A stretch of 64,000 nt of DNA, from contig DF970668.1 in NCBI GenBank assembly GCA_001270045.2, forward strand, positions 124,001 to 188,000, read 5' to 3'. Below are positions 25,787 through 35,354 of this stretch, one piece after another. The notes beneath the pieces were generated by a model. That model was not told the origin of the DNA and did no database searches. It saw only the letters and a program-made list of their open reading frames with translations. How positions within the stretch are numbered: position 1 is the stretch's first letter; each line of letters starts with the position of its first letter. Both the position numbers and the translations under genes were made by a program. This DNA comes from Bacteroidales bacterium 6E (GTDB lineage: Bacteria; Bacteroidota; Bacteroidia; Bacteroidales; Prolixibacteraceae).

Positions 25787-28075
25787 ATGAAAAATCTATT
25801 GTTTCTGATCCTGGCCCTGGGCATATTCACGGCTTGCCAGGAAAAAAAGGCCCCACAGGGCAATGCCGAGATGGACTCCTTCATCACTGACCTGTTGAAC
25901 CAGATGACACTGGAAGAAAAACTGGGCCAGCTGAACCTGATTACACCGGGAGGTGGCATCACCACCGGGGCTGCGGTCAGCACCGACGTGGAGGAAAAGA
26001 TCAAGGCCGGCAAAGTAGGTGGTGTATTTGGCATCACGGGACCAGAGAAGATCAGGATGGCACAGGACCTGGCTGTTCAACACAGCCGTTTGAAGATCCC
26101 CCTGATATTCGGGCTGGACGTGATCCACGGATACAAGGCCACCTTTCCGATTCCGATCGGCATATCGTGCAGCTGGGACATGGAATTGATAGAGAAATCG
26201 GCCCGGGTGGCAGCGCAGGAAGCCACGGCGGATGGACTCGCCTGGACCTTCTCGCCGATGGTCGACATCAGCAGGGATCCACGCTGGGGCCGGGTATCCG
26301 AAGGTTCAGGCGAAGACCCCTACCTGGGCTCCCGCATTGCCGAAGCCATGGTGAAAGGATATCAAGGCGACGACCTTAGCAAAAACAATACGATTTTGTC
26401 GACTGTTAAGCACTTCGCCCTTTACGGAGCCTCCGAAGCGGGACGCGATTATAACACAGTCGACATGAGCCGGATCAGGATGTACAACGATTACTTTCCC
26501 CCCTACAAAGCCGCGGTGGATGCCGGAGTGGGCAGTGTCATGTCGTCATTTAACGACGTCGACGGGATTCCGGCTACAGGCAACCGCTGGTTGCTGACCG
26601 AAATCCTTCGTGACAGCTGGGGATTCGACGGGTTGGTCGTATCCGATTACACTTCAGTCAACGAGATGATCGCCCATGGAATGGGTGACCTGCAGGCAGT
26701 TTCGGCCCTCGCACTGAATGCCGGTCTGGACATGGACATGGTAGGAGAAGGATTCCTGACCACCCTCCAGCAATCGCTCGAAGAAGGCAAGGTGAAACAA
26801 GCCGACATCGACAGGGCCTGCCGCAGGGTACTGGAAGCCAAATACAAACTTGGACTCTTTGATGATCCTTATCGTTATATCGACGAGAGCCGTCCAGCCA
26901 ACGAAATCCTGACCGCCGAAAACAGGCAGGTTGCAAGGGAAGTGGCCGCGAATTCATTTGTTTTGCTCAAGAACGAAGGCAACGTATTGCCATTGAAGAA
27001 ATCGGGAACTATTGGGTTAGTCGGTCCGCTGGCCAACAACAAGAACAACATGCTGGGAACATGGGCCGTCTCGGGCGACCCGCAACTCTCCGTTCCGGTG
27101 ATGGATGGCATGGTTTCCGTAGGCGGGACCGACGTAAAGGTCCTGTATGCCAAGGGAGCCAACATCTCAAATGACCCCGAATTTGCCGCCAAAATCAATG
27201 TCTTTGGCGAGCGGATCGACATTGATCCACGCACCCCACAAGCCATGATCGCCGAGGCATTGTCGGTGGCCTCCCGGTCCGATGTGGTGGTGGCCGTGGT
27301 TGGCGAAGCTTCCGAAATGAGTGGCGAGGCAGCCAGCCGTACCGACATTTCACTTCCGGAGCCCCAGAAAGAACTGCTCAAGGCCCTCAGGAAAACCGGG
27401 AAACCGCTGGTGGTGGTCCTGATGACCGGCAGGCCGATGACCATCCCTGAAGAAAAAGAGCTGGCCGACGCCATCCTGCTCACCTGGCACCCCGGGGTGG
27501 AAGCCGGAAATGCCATTGCCGACGTATTGTTCGGAGATGTCAATCCATCAGGGAAACTCACCATGACCTTCCCCAGGAATGTCGGACAGATCCCTATCTA
27601 CTACAGCATCCGCAGTACCGGCAGGCCCGGGGCCACCGAGGAATTTCAGAAATTCCAGTCATATTACCTAGATGCCCCCAATTCGCCCCTCTATCCATTT
27701 GGGTACGGACTCAGCTACACCACCTTCGGGTATTCAGACCTGATGCTGAGCCAGGCCTCCATGCCCATGGACGGCACCCTGGAAGTGAGCGTGAAAGTCA
27801 CCAACAACGGAGACCGTGCAGGTCAGGAAGTGGTACAACTTTACATCAGGGACCTGGTGGCCTCGCAGACCAGACCCGTGAAGGAACTGAAAGGGTTTAA
27901 AAAGATAGCACTCGACAAGGGAGAGAGCCAAACCGTCACGTTTACCCTGACCGCACAAGATCTGGCTTTCTATCATATGGACATGAGCCATAAGGCAGAA
28001 CCGGGAGAATTTACCATCTTTGCAGGACCCGGCTCCCACGAGGGACTGTCGGCCAACTTTACACTGACTGAATAA
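25787..28075 (+). CDS. bglX: glycoside hydrolase family 3 beta-glucosidase, lipoprotein
   Basis: 762 residues, close to BglX length; lipobox 'LGIFTACQE' (Cys17). The N-terminal TIM-barrel holds 'GRVSEGSGEDPYLGSRIAEA', 'VKHFALYGASEAGRDYNTVD' and the nucleophile Asp287 in 'GFDGLVVSDYTSV'. The alpha/beta sandwich holds 'SGEAASRTDISLP', a likely source of the acid/base residue. A fibronectin-III-like domain closes the protein ('VKVTNNGDRAGQEVVQLYI'). GH3 enzymes in beta-1,2-glucan loci split sophoro-oligosaccharides to glucose; here it would finish what the GH144 pair starts. Only five bases separate it from the sulfatase. Confidence 0.92.
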   Translation: MKNLLFLILALGIFTACQEKKAPQGNAEMDSFITDLLNQMTLEEKLGQLNLITPGGGITTGAAVSTDVEEKIKAGKVGGVFGITGPEKIRMAQDLAVQHSRLKIPLIFGLDVIHGYKATFPIPIGISCSWDMELIEKSARVAAQEATADGLAWTFSPMVDISRDPRWGRVSEGSGEDPYLGSRIAEAMVKGYQGDDLSKNNTILSTVKHFALYGASEAGRDYNTVDMSRIRMYNDYFPPYKAAVDAGVGSVMSSFNDVDGIPATGNRWLLTEILRDSWGFDGLVVSDYTSVNEMIAHGMGDLQAVSALALNAGLDMDMVGEGFLTTLQQSLEEGKVKQADIDRACRRVLEAKYKLGLFDDPYRYIDESRPANEILTAENRQVAREVAANSFVLLKNEGNVLPLKKSGTIGLVGPLANNKNNMLGTWAVSGDPQLSVPVMDGMVSVGGTDVKVLYAKGANISNDPEFAAKINVFGERIDIDPRTPQAMIAEALSVASRSDVVVAVVGEASEMSGEAASRTDISLPEPQKELLKALRKTGKPLVVVLMTGRPMTIPEEKELADAILLTWHPGVEAGNAIADVLFGDVNPSGKLTMTFPRNVGQIPIYYSIRSTGRPGATEEFQKFQSYYLDAPNSPLYPFGYGLSYTTFGYSDLMLSQASMPMDGTLEVSVKVTNNGDRAGQEVVQLYIRDLVASQTRPVKELKGFKKIALDKGESQTVTFTLTAQDLAFYHMDMSHKAEPGEFTIFAGPGSHEGLSANFTLTE

Positions 28076-28080
28076 ACCAT

Positions 28081-29706
28081 ATGAAGAGACAAAACCATCA
28101 CAAGACATGGGCAGTGGCCAGTATTGCAACCCTGGCACTGGCCTCATGTACAACACCCGAGCCTGCCGACACGAGGCCCAACATATTGTTCATCATGAGT
28201 GATGACCATGCATACCAAGCCATCAGTGCCTATAGCAACCACCTGATTGAGACCCCCCAGATTGACAGGATCGCCAGCGAGGGTATGCTGTTCACCAACG
28301 CCTGTGTCACCAATTCGATCTGCGCCCCGTCAAGGGCCACGATCCTGACCGGCAAACACACCCATATCCATGGGAAAATTGACAACATGATGCCGTTCGA
28401 CACATCCAATGTCACATTCCCCAGGATTCTGCAGCACGAAGGGTACCAGACCGCCATGTTCGGGAAACTCCATTTCGGGAATAGTCCGGCCGGCTTCGAT
28501 GAGTTCATGATCCTGCCCGACCAGGGCGATTACTACAATCCTGAGTTCATCACCAACCGGGGCGATACCACCATCATGGGGTATGTCACCGACATCATCA
28601 CCGACCTGACCCTCAACTGGCTCGACAAGGGACGCAAGAAAGACAAACCTTTCCTGCTGATGTACCTCCACAAGGCACCCCATCGGGAGTGGATACCGGC
28701 AGAAAGACACTATACCGAGTTCACGCAGAAAACATTCCCCGAACCCGAAACCCTCTTCGACAATTATGAAGGACGTGGCACTGCGGCAAAAACCGCCGAA
28801 ATGAACCTGCTGAAACACATGACCGTTTCGGCCGACAACAAGATTTATCCGGAAGTGGCTCAGTCACTCAACATCAAGGAACCGTCGAACTGGGGGACCA
28901 ACGTATTCAACAACAAATACAAACGCTTCACTCCCGAGCAAAAAGCCGCCTGGGATGCGGTGTACGGCCCCATCAACGAGCAATTCAGGGAAGCCTATCC
29001 CAACATGAGCGACGAAGACTACATGCGATGGAAATACCAGCGCTACATGCAGGATTACCTGGCCTGTATCGCCGCTGTTGACGAGAACGTAGGCCGGGTA
29101 CTTGACTATCTGGATGCCAACGGTCTCAGCGAAAACACGATCGTGGTGTATACCTCCGACCAGGGTTTTTATTTGGGAGAACACGGTTGGTTCGACAAGC
29201 GATTCATTTACGACGAATCCTTCAAGACACCCCTGATGATCCGATGGCCCAACCGGATCCATGCAGGCACCACCTCGGACGAGATGGTCCAGAATCTCGA
29301 TTTTGCCCAGACATTCCTTGAAGCGGCAGGCATCATTCCCACCGACGACATGCAAGGAGAAAGCCTGATGCCCCTTCTCGAAGGAAAAGCTGACCAATGG
29401 ACCCGCGATGCGGTTTATTACCACTATTATGAATATCCTGCCATCCATATGGTGAAACGCCATTACGGCATCGTCACACGCGATTACAAACTGGCCCATT
29501 TCTATTACGACGTGGATGAATGGGAACTGTATGACCGCAAGAAAGATCCGCAGGAGCTGAACAACGTGGTTGATGATCCCACCTATGCGGATATTGTTGC
29601 CGACCTGAAAGAAAAGCTGGAAGGACTGAGGGTCCAGTATAAAGACTCGGTTGGGCTCGACCAAAAATACCTTGATATTTACCGAACCCGGGGAATCATC
29701 AAATAG
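28081..29706 (+). CDS. S1-type sulfatase, formylglycine-dependent, lipoprotein
   Basis: 541 residues; lipobox-like 'LALASCTTP' (Cys23). The metal-binding opening 'NILFIMSDDHAYQAIS' and the formylglycine motif C-A-P-S-R (Cys81-Arg85, in 'NSICAPSRATILTGKH') define a Cys-type sulfatase that needs an anaerobic or FGE-type maturase, not encoded here. Further metal ligands lie in 'VVYTSDQGFYLGEHGWFDKR'. The end, 'ELYDRKKDPQELNNV', is standard for the family. It would desulfate a sugar before or after the glycosidases act. It is last in the operon and is followed by a strong terminator. Confidence 0.9.
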   Translation: MKRQNHHKTWAVASIATLALASCTTPEPADTRPNILFIMSDDHAYQAISAYSNHLIETPQIDRIASEGMLFTNACVTNSICAPSRATILTGKHTHIHGKIDNMMPFDTSNVTFPRILQHEGYQTAMFGKLHFGNSPAGFDEFMILPDQGDYYNPEFITNRGDTTIMGYVTDIITDLTLNWLDKGRKKDKPFLLMYLHKAPHREWIPAERHYTEFTQKTFPEPETLFDNYEGRGTAAKTAEMNLLKHMTVSADNKIYPEVAQSLNIKEPSNWGTNVFNNKYKRFTPEQKAAWDAVYGPINEQFREAYPNMSDEDYMRWKYQRYMQDYLACIAAVDENVGRVLDYLDANGLSENTIVVYTSDQGFYLGEHGWFDKRFIYDESFKTPLMIRWPNRIHAGTTSDEMVQNLDFAQTFLEAAGIIPTDDMQGESLMPLLEGKADQWTRDAVYYHYYEYPAIHMVKRHYGIVTRDYKLAHFYYDVDEWELYDRKKDPQELNNVVDDPTYADIVADLKEKLEGLRVQYKDSVGLDQKYLDIYRTRGIIK

Positions 29707-29712
29707 TGAAGA

Positions 29713-29746
29713 AACAGCAGGCCACACAATGCCTGCTGTTTTTTTT
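29713..29746 (+). terminator. strong intrinsic terminator closing the polysaccharide locus
   Basis: A perfect 10-bp stem, AACAGCAGGC (29713-29722) and GCCTGCTGTT (29731-29740), with an 8-base loop runs into eight Ts. It starts seven bases after the sulfatase stop. Confidence 0.9.
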
Positions 29747-29766
29747 CGTTTTTTTGAGAATCCGGT

Positions 29767-29774
29767 TACTTTTG
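29767..29774 (+). promoter_or_regulatory. candidate -7 element ahead of the small lipoprotein/TonB receptor pair
   Basis: TACTTTTG matches TAnnTTTG exactly. The -33 region is only a weak TTCG with an 18-base spacer, and the leader to the ATG at 29913 would be about 130 bases. Confidence 0.3.
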
Positions 29775-29912
29775 GGCTTGCCCAAGGGTGAGAAGTGCCA
29801 AAAATTAACAGGCCATCCGGCATTGGCATAAGAATCCATGGGGGTTTTCGAAACAAAAAAGGACCCTCGATTGTATAATACTTGTCTGATTATTGAAGCA
29901 ATTGAACAAAAA

Positions 29913-30350
29913 ATGAAACACAAAATGAAAAACCTTTGGTTAATCCTGCTGATTGGCCTCTCCTTATCGCTGGCCAACTGCAGCAAAGATGACGAACCTG
30001 AACAAGAGGAAACTGACCGCTTTGAACTCCTGACCGGCGCCGTATGGCTTTCCGACAGCCTGACCATTAACGGGCAGGATGCCAGTGGCGAAGGACAGAT
30101 GCTTAACAAATTCAAGGGAGAAGTGAAATTTAACAAAGACGGTTCCGGAAACTTCGGCACCTATAAAGGCACATGGAGATTCGCCGACAACACCCGTAAA
30201 CAACTGGTGATTGAATCCGATTCCCTGCCAATTCCACTGACCACCCAAATTGCCGAACTCACAGCCAAATCACTGAAAGTAACCACCGAATTTCCAGATC
30301 TCTTTGGCACCGGTGCCATGAAAATCAGAATGACCTTTAAGGCAAAATAA
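29913..30350 (+). CDS. small lipoprotein, lipocalin-like
   Basis: The ATG at 29913 (or 29925) gives a lipobox 'SLSLANCSKDDE' followed by an acidic Glu/Asp-rich linker typical of Bacteroidota surface or periplasmic lipoproteins. The mature domain of about 115 residues has alternating strands such as 'GAVWLSDSLTIN', 'GEVKFNKDGSGNFGTYKGTW' and 'KQLVIESDSLPI', as in lipocalin-like or DUF5004-type small barrels. The stop codon directly abuts the ATG of the TonB-dependent receptor, so they are co-translated and probably act together in ligand capture. Confidence 0.65.
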   Translation: MKHKMKNLWLILLIGLSLSLANCSKDDEPEQEETDRFELLTGAVWLSDSLTINGQDASGEGQMLNKFKGEVKFNKDGSGNFGTYKGTWRFADNTRKQLVIESDSLPIPLTTQIAELTAKSLKVTTEFPDLFGTGAMKIRMTFKAK

Positions 30351-32597
30351 ATGCGCAGACTCTGCCTGTTTCTGGCCTTGTTAGCTCCCATTGTTGTCGT
30401 TGCCATGCAGCCCGGCGGGATCATTACGGGCAGGGTAACCGACCAGGCAACCGGAGAAGGCCTCCCAGGAGCCAATATCATCTATAAGAAAGATGCCGGA
30501 ACCATCACCGACAGCCAGGGATATTATTCCCTTCGTCTGCCTGAGGGAAATGCCACCCTCTCCTATCTTTATACCGGATATCAGTCGATAACCCGGAACA
30601 TCACCGTTACCCGGGATACTCTGGTCATCAATATCGGGCTGGTCACCGAAGTGTCGGAACTCGACCAGGTGGTAGTGAGTGCAAACCGCATCGAGCAACG
30701 TCTGTCGGAACTGACCGTCTCGATGAGCCTGCTCAAGCCGGGATTTCTTAGCACCCGGCACATCACCGATGCCCAGGAAGCCATCAACAAGACATCGGGG
30801 ATTGAGGTACTTGACGGACAGGCATCGATTCGCGGGGGCAGCGGCTTCAGTTACGGGGCGGGGAGCCGCGTACTGGCACTTCTCGACGGACTGCCCGTGA
30901 TGGCTGCCGATGCAGGGAATGTCCGATGGCAGTTTCTACCTCTCGACAACATCTCGCAGGTCGAAATCATCAAGGGAGCCTCATCGGTGGTTTACGGATC
31001 ATCGGCCGTCAACGGGATCATCAACTTCAGGACCGCCGATGCCACGGAAACCCCGCAAACCCGGTTTTATGTCGAATCGGGTATGTATGGCAATCCACCG
31101 AATCCCGACTGGAAATGGTGGGATTCACCCCGGACCTTCTCGAGCGGATCGGTATTTCACCTCCGCAGGATCGGGCACTCCGACCTGGGGGGCAGTATCC
31201 ACCTGATGAACGACAACGGGTACCGGTTACGCAATAACGAAAAACTGGGTCGACTGAACCTGAAGTTTAAGCACCGGAATGCCAACATACAGGGGTTGTC
31301 GTATGGATTCAACGTGAATGGAGGGATCACCAACAAATTTGATTTTATCCTCTGGGACAATGCCGATACCGGTGGCCTGATCCATGACGAATCGACCGCC
31401 ATTGAGCTGAACAGCCATTTCATCGCCCTGGATCCCTTCATTACCTATCGGATTGACGAGCAGTTCAAGCACGAACTGAAAGCACGGGTCCAGTCATCGC
31501 AGAACCAGTTTCCGGCATCGGCACAAAACGACAGCCATGCCATGAATGTCTATGCCGAATACCAGTTCTGGAACAAGCTGTCGGATATGTTCACCCTGAA
31601 CACGGGATTCTCCGGGAATAACAGTCGTATCGAATCAAAATTTTATGGAGACCACCGGTCGTTGAACCTGGGGATGTTTGCCCAGCTCGACCTTGAACCG
31701 GTGAACCGGGTGAAGATTTCATCAGGGATCCGTATGGAATACAATTCACTGGATGGCGAAGACACCCAGCCTGTACCCCTTTTCAGGGCAGGCGTGAATT
31801 ACAAACTGCACGAACTCACCTACCTGCGGGGATCATACGGGCAGGGGTACCGCTATCCATCCATCGCCGAGAAATATGCGTCGACCACCCTGGGCGCCGT
31901 CAAGATATTCCCGGCACCCAACATCGAGGCAGAAAGAGGGTGGAACTCCGAAATCGGCATCAAGCAGGGCATCCTGTCGAGCTATTTTAACGGGCAGCTC
32001 GACCTGGCCTTCTTCTATTCCCAGAACAAGGACATGATTGAATTTCTATTTGGAAATTATCCCGATCCGGTAACAGAAGAATATAGTCTTGGATTCAAGG
32101 CCCATAACGTGGAAGCATCGAGAGTATATGGATTCGAGCTTGAATACTTGATCAACAAGACCATAGGCAAGGTGACCAATACCCTGAATGGAGGATACGT
32201 TTTCATGTATCCGGTCGAGTTCAACACCTACACAGGAAAGAATACCGGAACCATGCTGAAATACCGCCGCAAGCATTCGGCCACGTTCAACCTGGTCAGT
32301 ACCTATCGTAAGCTCGACCTCGGCATCAGCCTTTTTCTCAAGAGCAAGATACTCAACATCGACGATGTATTCCTGAATCCACTCACCAGGGAAACCATAT
32401 TGCCCGGATTTTACGACTACTGGGCCGCTAACAACAAAGGATATTACCTGATTGACTTTCAGGCAGGTATCCCATTTGCCTCCTCCTACCGGATTTCATT
32501 CGTGGTTAAAAACCTGACCAACACCGAATACATGGGAAGGCCGGGAGATGTGCAACCACACCGCAATTTCAGCCTTCGGATCAGCGGCAATTTCTAG
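30351..32597 (+). CDS. TonB-dependent outer-membrane receptor (non-SusC type)
   Basis: 748 residues: signal peptide, carboxypeptidase-like domain ('ITGRVTDQATGEGLPGANII', about 25-100), TonB-box region ('VVVSANRIEQRLSEL'), plug with 'SIRGGSGFSYGAGSRVLALL' and 'IEIIKGASSVVYGSSAVNG'-like sequence near 205-225, then a 22-strand barrel ending 'RISGNF'. It is shorter than SusC proteins and resembles vitamin B12, iron or metal-complex receptors. A small lipoprotein precedes it with no gap. The convergent gene cluster downstream includes a corrinoid protein, so a cobalamin-like ligand is one possibility; the sequence alone does not decide this. No cobalamin riboswitch was seen upstream. Confidence 0.85.
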   Translation: MRRLCLFLALLAPIVVVAMQPGGIITGRVTDQATGEGLPGANIIYKKDAGTITDSQGYYSLRLPEGNATLSYLYTGYQSITRNITVTRDTLVINIGLVTEVSELDQVVVSANRIEQRLSELTVSMSLLKPGFLSTRHITDAQEAINKTSGIEVLDGQASIRGGSGFSYGAGSRVLALLDGLPVMAADAGNVRWQFLPLDNISQVEIIKGASSVVYGSSAVNGIINFRTADATETPQTRFYVESGMYGNPPNPDWKWWDSPRTFSSGSVFHLRRIGHSDLGGSIHLMNDNGYRLRNNEKLGRLNLKFKHRNANIQGLSYGFNVNGGITNKFDFILWDNADTGGLIHDESTAIELNSHFIALDPFITYRIDEQFKHELKARVQSSQNQFPASAQNDSHAMNVYAEYQFWNKLSDMFTLNTGFSGNNSRIESKFYGDHRSLNLGMFAQLDLEPVNRVKISSGIRMEYNSLDGEDTQPVPLFRAGVNYKLHELTYLRGSYGQGYRYPSIAEKYASTTLGAVKIFPAPNIEAERGWNSEIGIKQGILSSYFNGQLDLAFFYSQNKDMIEFLFGNYPDPVTEEYSLGFKAHNVEASRVYGFELEYLINKTIGKVTNTLNGGYVFMYPVEFNTYTGKNTGTMLKYRRKHSATFNLVSTYRKLDLGISLFLKSKILNIDDVFLNPLTRETILPGFYDYWAANNKGYYLIDFQAGIPFASSYRISFVVKNLTNTEYMGRPGDVQPHRNFSLRISGNF

Positions 32598-32607
32598 CAC
32601 TTTTCAT

Positions 32608-34308
32608 TTATTCAACTGCCACCTTCAGGACCGACCATTCGTCGGGATTATCGTATACAGGTGCCGGATGCCGGTTGACGAGCCATATATGGGCTCCATC
32701 GGGATCCGCAAAAATATGCTGCACCGTATTCCACCACATGATCGATTGGGGGAATCCGGCAGGGGCATTACTGTTGATCACGAAAGATTTCTGGGTCACG
32801 AGGCTTTTATCGTCGAGTACAAATACCTTGCTCGGATCAGATGACCATTTACTCCCTACAGAAACATATATTTTCCCCCTGGAAGAGTGATGTGCCAGGG
32901 CTGATATATTGCCCTGCGTTTGCAGGTCGAGTTCGCCGGCAGAGGGAGGTTCATCCATGGTCCATGTCAGTCCCGGTATATAATCAGGCACGCGATACAC
33001 CTTCTTATAGCCGGTAAAGAAACGTTCACCGTCGGCCGAGAACCAACATCCGCCCATGCTCATCCAGATTTCATTGATGGTATCCCTTGCGGCACCTTCG
33101 GATATGTCGGCCAAAAAGAAACTTTCGGGACTCCAGCCGGGACGGGTGGCGAAGAGTGCATTCCGGTTAGGGATTTTCTTCAAGGGACCCCATCCGTTTT
33201 CACCTTTACTAGAACGCGTCAGCGAACCCGTATCGGTATTCAGGCTGAAGATATGCTTGTAATACCCGACCTCTGCGGTATAATAAATCCAGTCGGCATC
33301 TGTCACGACAATGCCAATGGGGACCGACTCGACCGTAAATGTCCTGATCAGGTTCATGGAGGAAGCCTGGTAAACGCTCACCTCAGCATTGGAAAAACCG
33401 ATGGCCAGTTTCTCCCCGTTTTCGGAAACACTGAAACAGCGTGGAATGCGGTCGAGCGCAATGATCTCCGGCTCAGGGGAATCAGATTTGAAGATCCGGA
33501 TTTCATTGGGATTTTTCACCAGGACAGCCACTCCACCCTGGGCACCGAACCAGGCAGCATCCACGATCTGGCCATTTTGGGTTTCGGGTTGTCCGGGAAT
33601 CACAGTACCTGCCACAACGATATTGACGGTTACCGTGACCGGAAACGGCAAGGCATTGGAGGCAATCTGCACGATACCGGCATGGGTTCCGGGTTCCAGT
33701 CCGGTGCGGTCGACGGTAAACATCACCACATCATAACCCGACGATTCCATCACCCCTTGTGTGCGGGTCAGGTTTATCCATGAAGGTTTGCTGACGATTT
33801 CCCACACCAGGATGCCACCGCCCTGGTTCTCGATATTGATGCTCCCCGATTCCCTTTCTTCCAGATCAATGGTTGGCCATACCCGCATCGAAGGATTTCC
33901 AAAATTGATGTAAATGATGGGATACTCAACCAAACCAACCCCCTCGACATCAATCACCAGCGGTAACTGGTAATATCCATATCCGTACTGGTCTCCCCCG
34001 GGATTGGGAGTAATGGTCAACATGGAATAATTGTTATTCAGCTTGCCTTCAAAAGGCTGGAAATTAAAAGCGGTGGGATATTGCAGTATCCGCCAGGAGG
34101 CATTGCCCGCACCCGGCACCTTCATCTCATAATTGACAACCCCGCTTTTATTGTTGATAAATATGGTATCCTGCGACTGGATGGTATTCAATGGGGCGGT
34201 CTCCAGAAAATCACTGTTGCACGACGGCATAAACAATCCGATGATACCTGCGAAGAAAAGCATCCATGGAAAGATACCCTGGTTGATTTTTGTGTTGTTA
34301 GCTTTCAT
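32608..34308 (-). CDS. lipoprotein with BACON-like domains and a C-terminal beta-propeller
   Basis: 566 residues; 'GIIGLFMPSCNSD' supplies the lipobox. Two Ig-like or BACON-like modules follow, the second with 'WEIVSKPSWINLTRTQGVME' and 'PGTHAGIVQIASNALPFPVT', both standard for BACON. From about residue 245 onward, YncE/WD40-like blades take over ('AAWFGAQGGVAVLVKNPNEI', 'PRCFSVSENGEKLAIGFSNA', 'GKIYVSVGSKW'). BACON domains bind carbohydrate or mucin-like ligands or act as surface spacers. It is last of four minus-strand genes; the preceding outer-membrane barrel gene ends nine bases upstream. It is convergent with the TonB receptor. Confidence 0.7.
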   Translation of the reverse strand: MKANNTKINQGIFPWMLFFAGIIGLFMPSCNSDFLETAPLNTIQSQDTIFINNKSGVVNYEMKVPGAGNASWRILQYPTAFNFQPFEGKLNNNYSMLTITPNPGGDQYGYGYYQLPLVIDVEGVGLVEYPIIYINFGNPSMRVWPTIDLEERESGSINIENQGGGILVWEIVSKPSWINLTRTQGVMESSGYDVVMFTVDRTGLEPGTHAGIVQIASNALPFPVTVTVNIVVAGTVIPGQPETQNGQIVDAAWFGAQGGVAVLVKNPNEIRIFKSDSPEPEIIALDRIPRCFSVSENGEKLAIGFSNAEVSVYQASSMNLIRTFTVESVPIGIVVTDADWIYYTAEVGYYKHIFSLNTDTGSLTRSSKGENGWGPLKKIPNRNALFATRPGWSPESFFLADISEGAARDTINEIWMSMGGCWFSADGERFFTGYKKVYRVPDYIPGLTWTMDEPPSAGELDLQTQGNISALAHHSSRGKIYVSVGSKWSSDPSKVFVLDDKSLVTQKSFVINSNAPAGFPQSIMWWNTVQHIFADPDGAHIWLVNRHPAPVYDNPDEWSVLKVAVE

Positions 34309-34317
34309 GACGACAGA

Positions 34318-35238
34318 TTAAAATTGAAACGTTAAACCAAACGACATACCCAGTCGGCCCAAGCCTTCCTGTTGTTCCGACTCAAGTTCAACCTCCTGGC
34401 TTCCCTGGTTGTTTTCGACCGTGACTTTGGTAATCCGGGCCTGGAAATAATCCGCCCCTGCATAGAGCGCGAGGTTCGGTCGCAGCATATACTTGAGGCC
34501 GGCTTGCGTGTTTATGCCGAATGCTTTCCCTGTAAACAATACCGGCGATATGATATACATGGTTTCATTCCGGTAGAACGTGACACCCATGGAGGCCTGT
34601 GAATACAATTTCAAGGTCCCTTCACGCAGCCACTCCTCGGTGTAAGCGGAAACACCCACATAATTGATAAAAATGTCCTCCGAAAGATCACCGTAAAGCC
34701 GGGTATACCCATCACCCGAATCGACCGATCCCGTGATGGTCGATCCCGAAGCAGTGAACTGGTAATCGACACCGAGACCCAGGTTAGGCCAACCCATAAA
34801 ATGGAGTTGCCCGCCGGTGTGGTAACCCGTCTTTAATTTACGGTAGTAATCCCTGGCATCCGATTCTGAAAATCCTTGGCTGATCAGGGATTCCCTGGCC
34901 GTCTTGGCACTGGCGATGCGGTATCCGGCACCTCCGCCCATGGTAATTCGAAATTTCGAATACTCCTCCACCCCGTTGATGGCATTATACACGAACTGAG
35001 GTGTTTCAGACCGGGACCAGTCAGCCACATCAGTCATGGCAATCCGGCTGTTGGTTGGAATCCCCCCAAGGTCATGGACAAACCGGATAGTGCTTTTGCT
35101 GACCTGGGTGATTTTGCAAATGATGGTATCACCACTGTTGGTAATGATCGAATCCTGGGCAGAAGCGGGAATGAACAAAATGGCTGACACCCAGAAGAGA
35201 ATCACAGACAACCACATTGGGGAAATGAAGAATCCCAT
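34318..35238 (-). CDS. outer-membrane beta-barrel protein, unrecognised family
   Basis: I chose the Met at 35238 because it begins a good signal peptide ('MWLSVILFWVSAILFIPASAQ'). An in-frame start at 35346 would add 36 polar residues before it. The mature protein opens with 'DTIICKITQVSKSTIRFVHD', a pattern seen in Bacteroidota proteins with a short N-terminal domain before a barrel. It continues with alternating amphipathic strands and ends in Phe ('GMSFGLTFQF'), the outer-membrane assembly signal. About 306 residues would suit an 8-12-strand barrel. It sits between the methyltransferase-like gene and the BACON lipoprotein; its ligand or partner is unknown. Confidence 0.6.
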   Translation of the reverse strand: MGFFISPMWLSVILFWVSAILFIPASAQDSIITNSGDTIICKITQVSKSTIRFVHDLGGIPTNSRIAMTDVADWSRSETPQFVYNAINGVEEYSKFRITMGGGAGYRIASAKTARESLISQGFSESDARDYYRKLKTGYHTGGQLHFMGWPNLGLGVDYQFTASGSTITGSVDSGDGYTRLYGDLSEDIFINYVGVSAYTEEWLREGTLKLYSQASMGVTFYRNETMYIISPVLFTGKAFGINTQAGLKYMLRPNLALYAGADYFQARITKVTVENNQGSQEVELESEQQEGLGRLGMSFGLTFQF

Positions 35239-35354
35239 CCGTGATTTTTTTGACGGATTATTGGAATGTTCGACAGGCTGAGCTGTTGTTTTTCCGAAGA
35301 CATTAAACTTTGGATTTTGCATGGCAGATACGGTATATTGATGCAATTGTTTGA

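Noticed and set aside
28864-29856. 330-codon minus-strand frame opposite the sulfatase gene
   Set aside because: The sulfatase reading is certain and the antisense frame crosses the terminator.
29747-29912. Cobalamin riboswitch ahead of the TonB receptor
   Set aside because: I looked because of the nearby corrinoid gene, but saw no B12-box-like string or the expected stem pattern.
32920-33783. 287-codon plus-strand frame opposite the BACON/propeller lipoprotein
   Set aside because: His/Gly-rich shadow without domain features; the minus strand has a lipobox and domain motifs.
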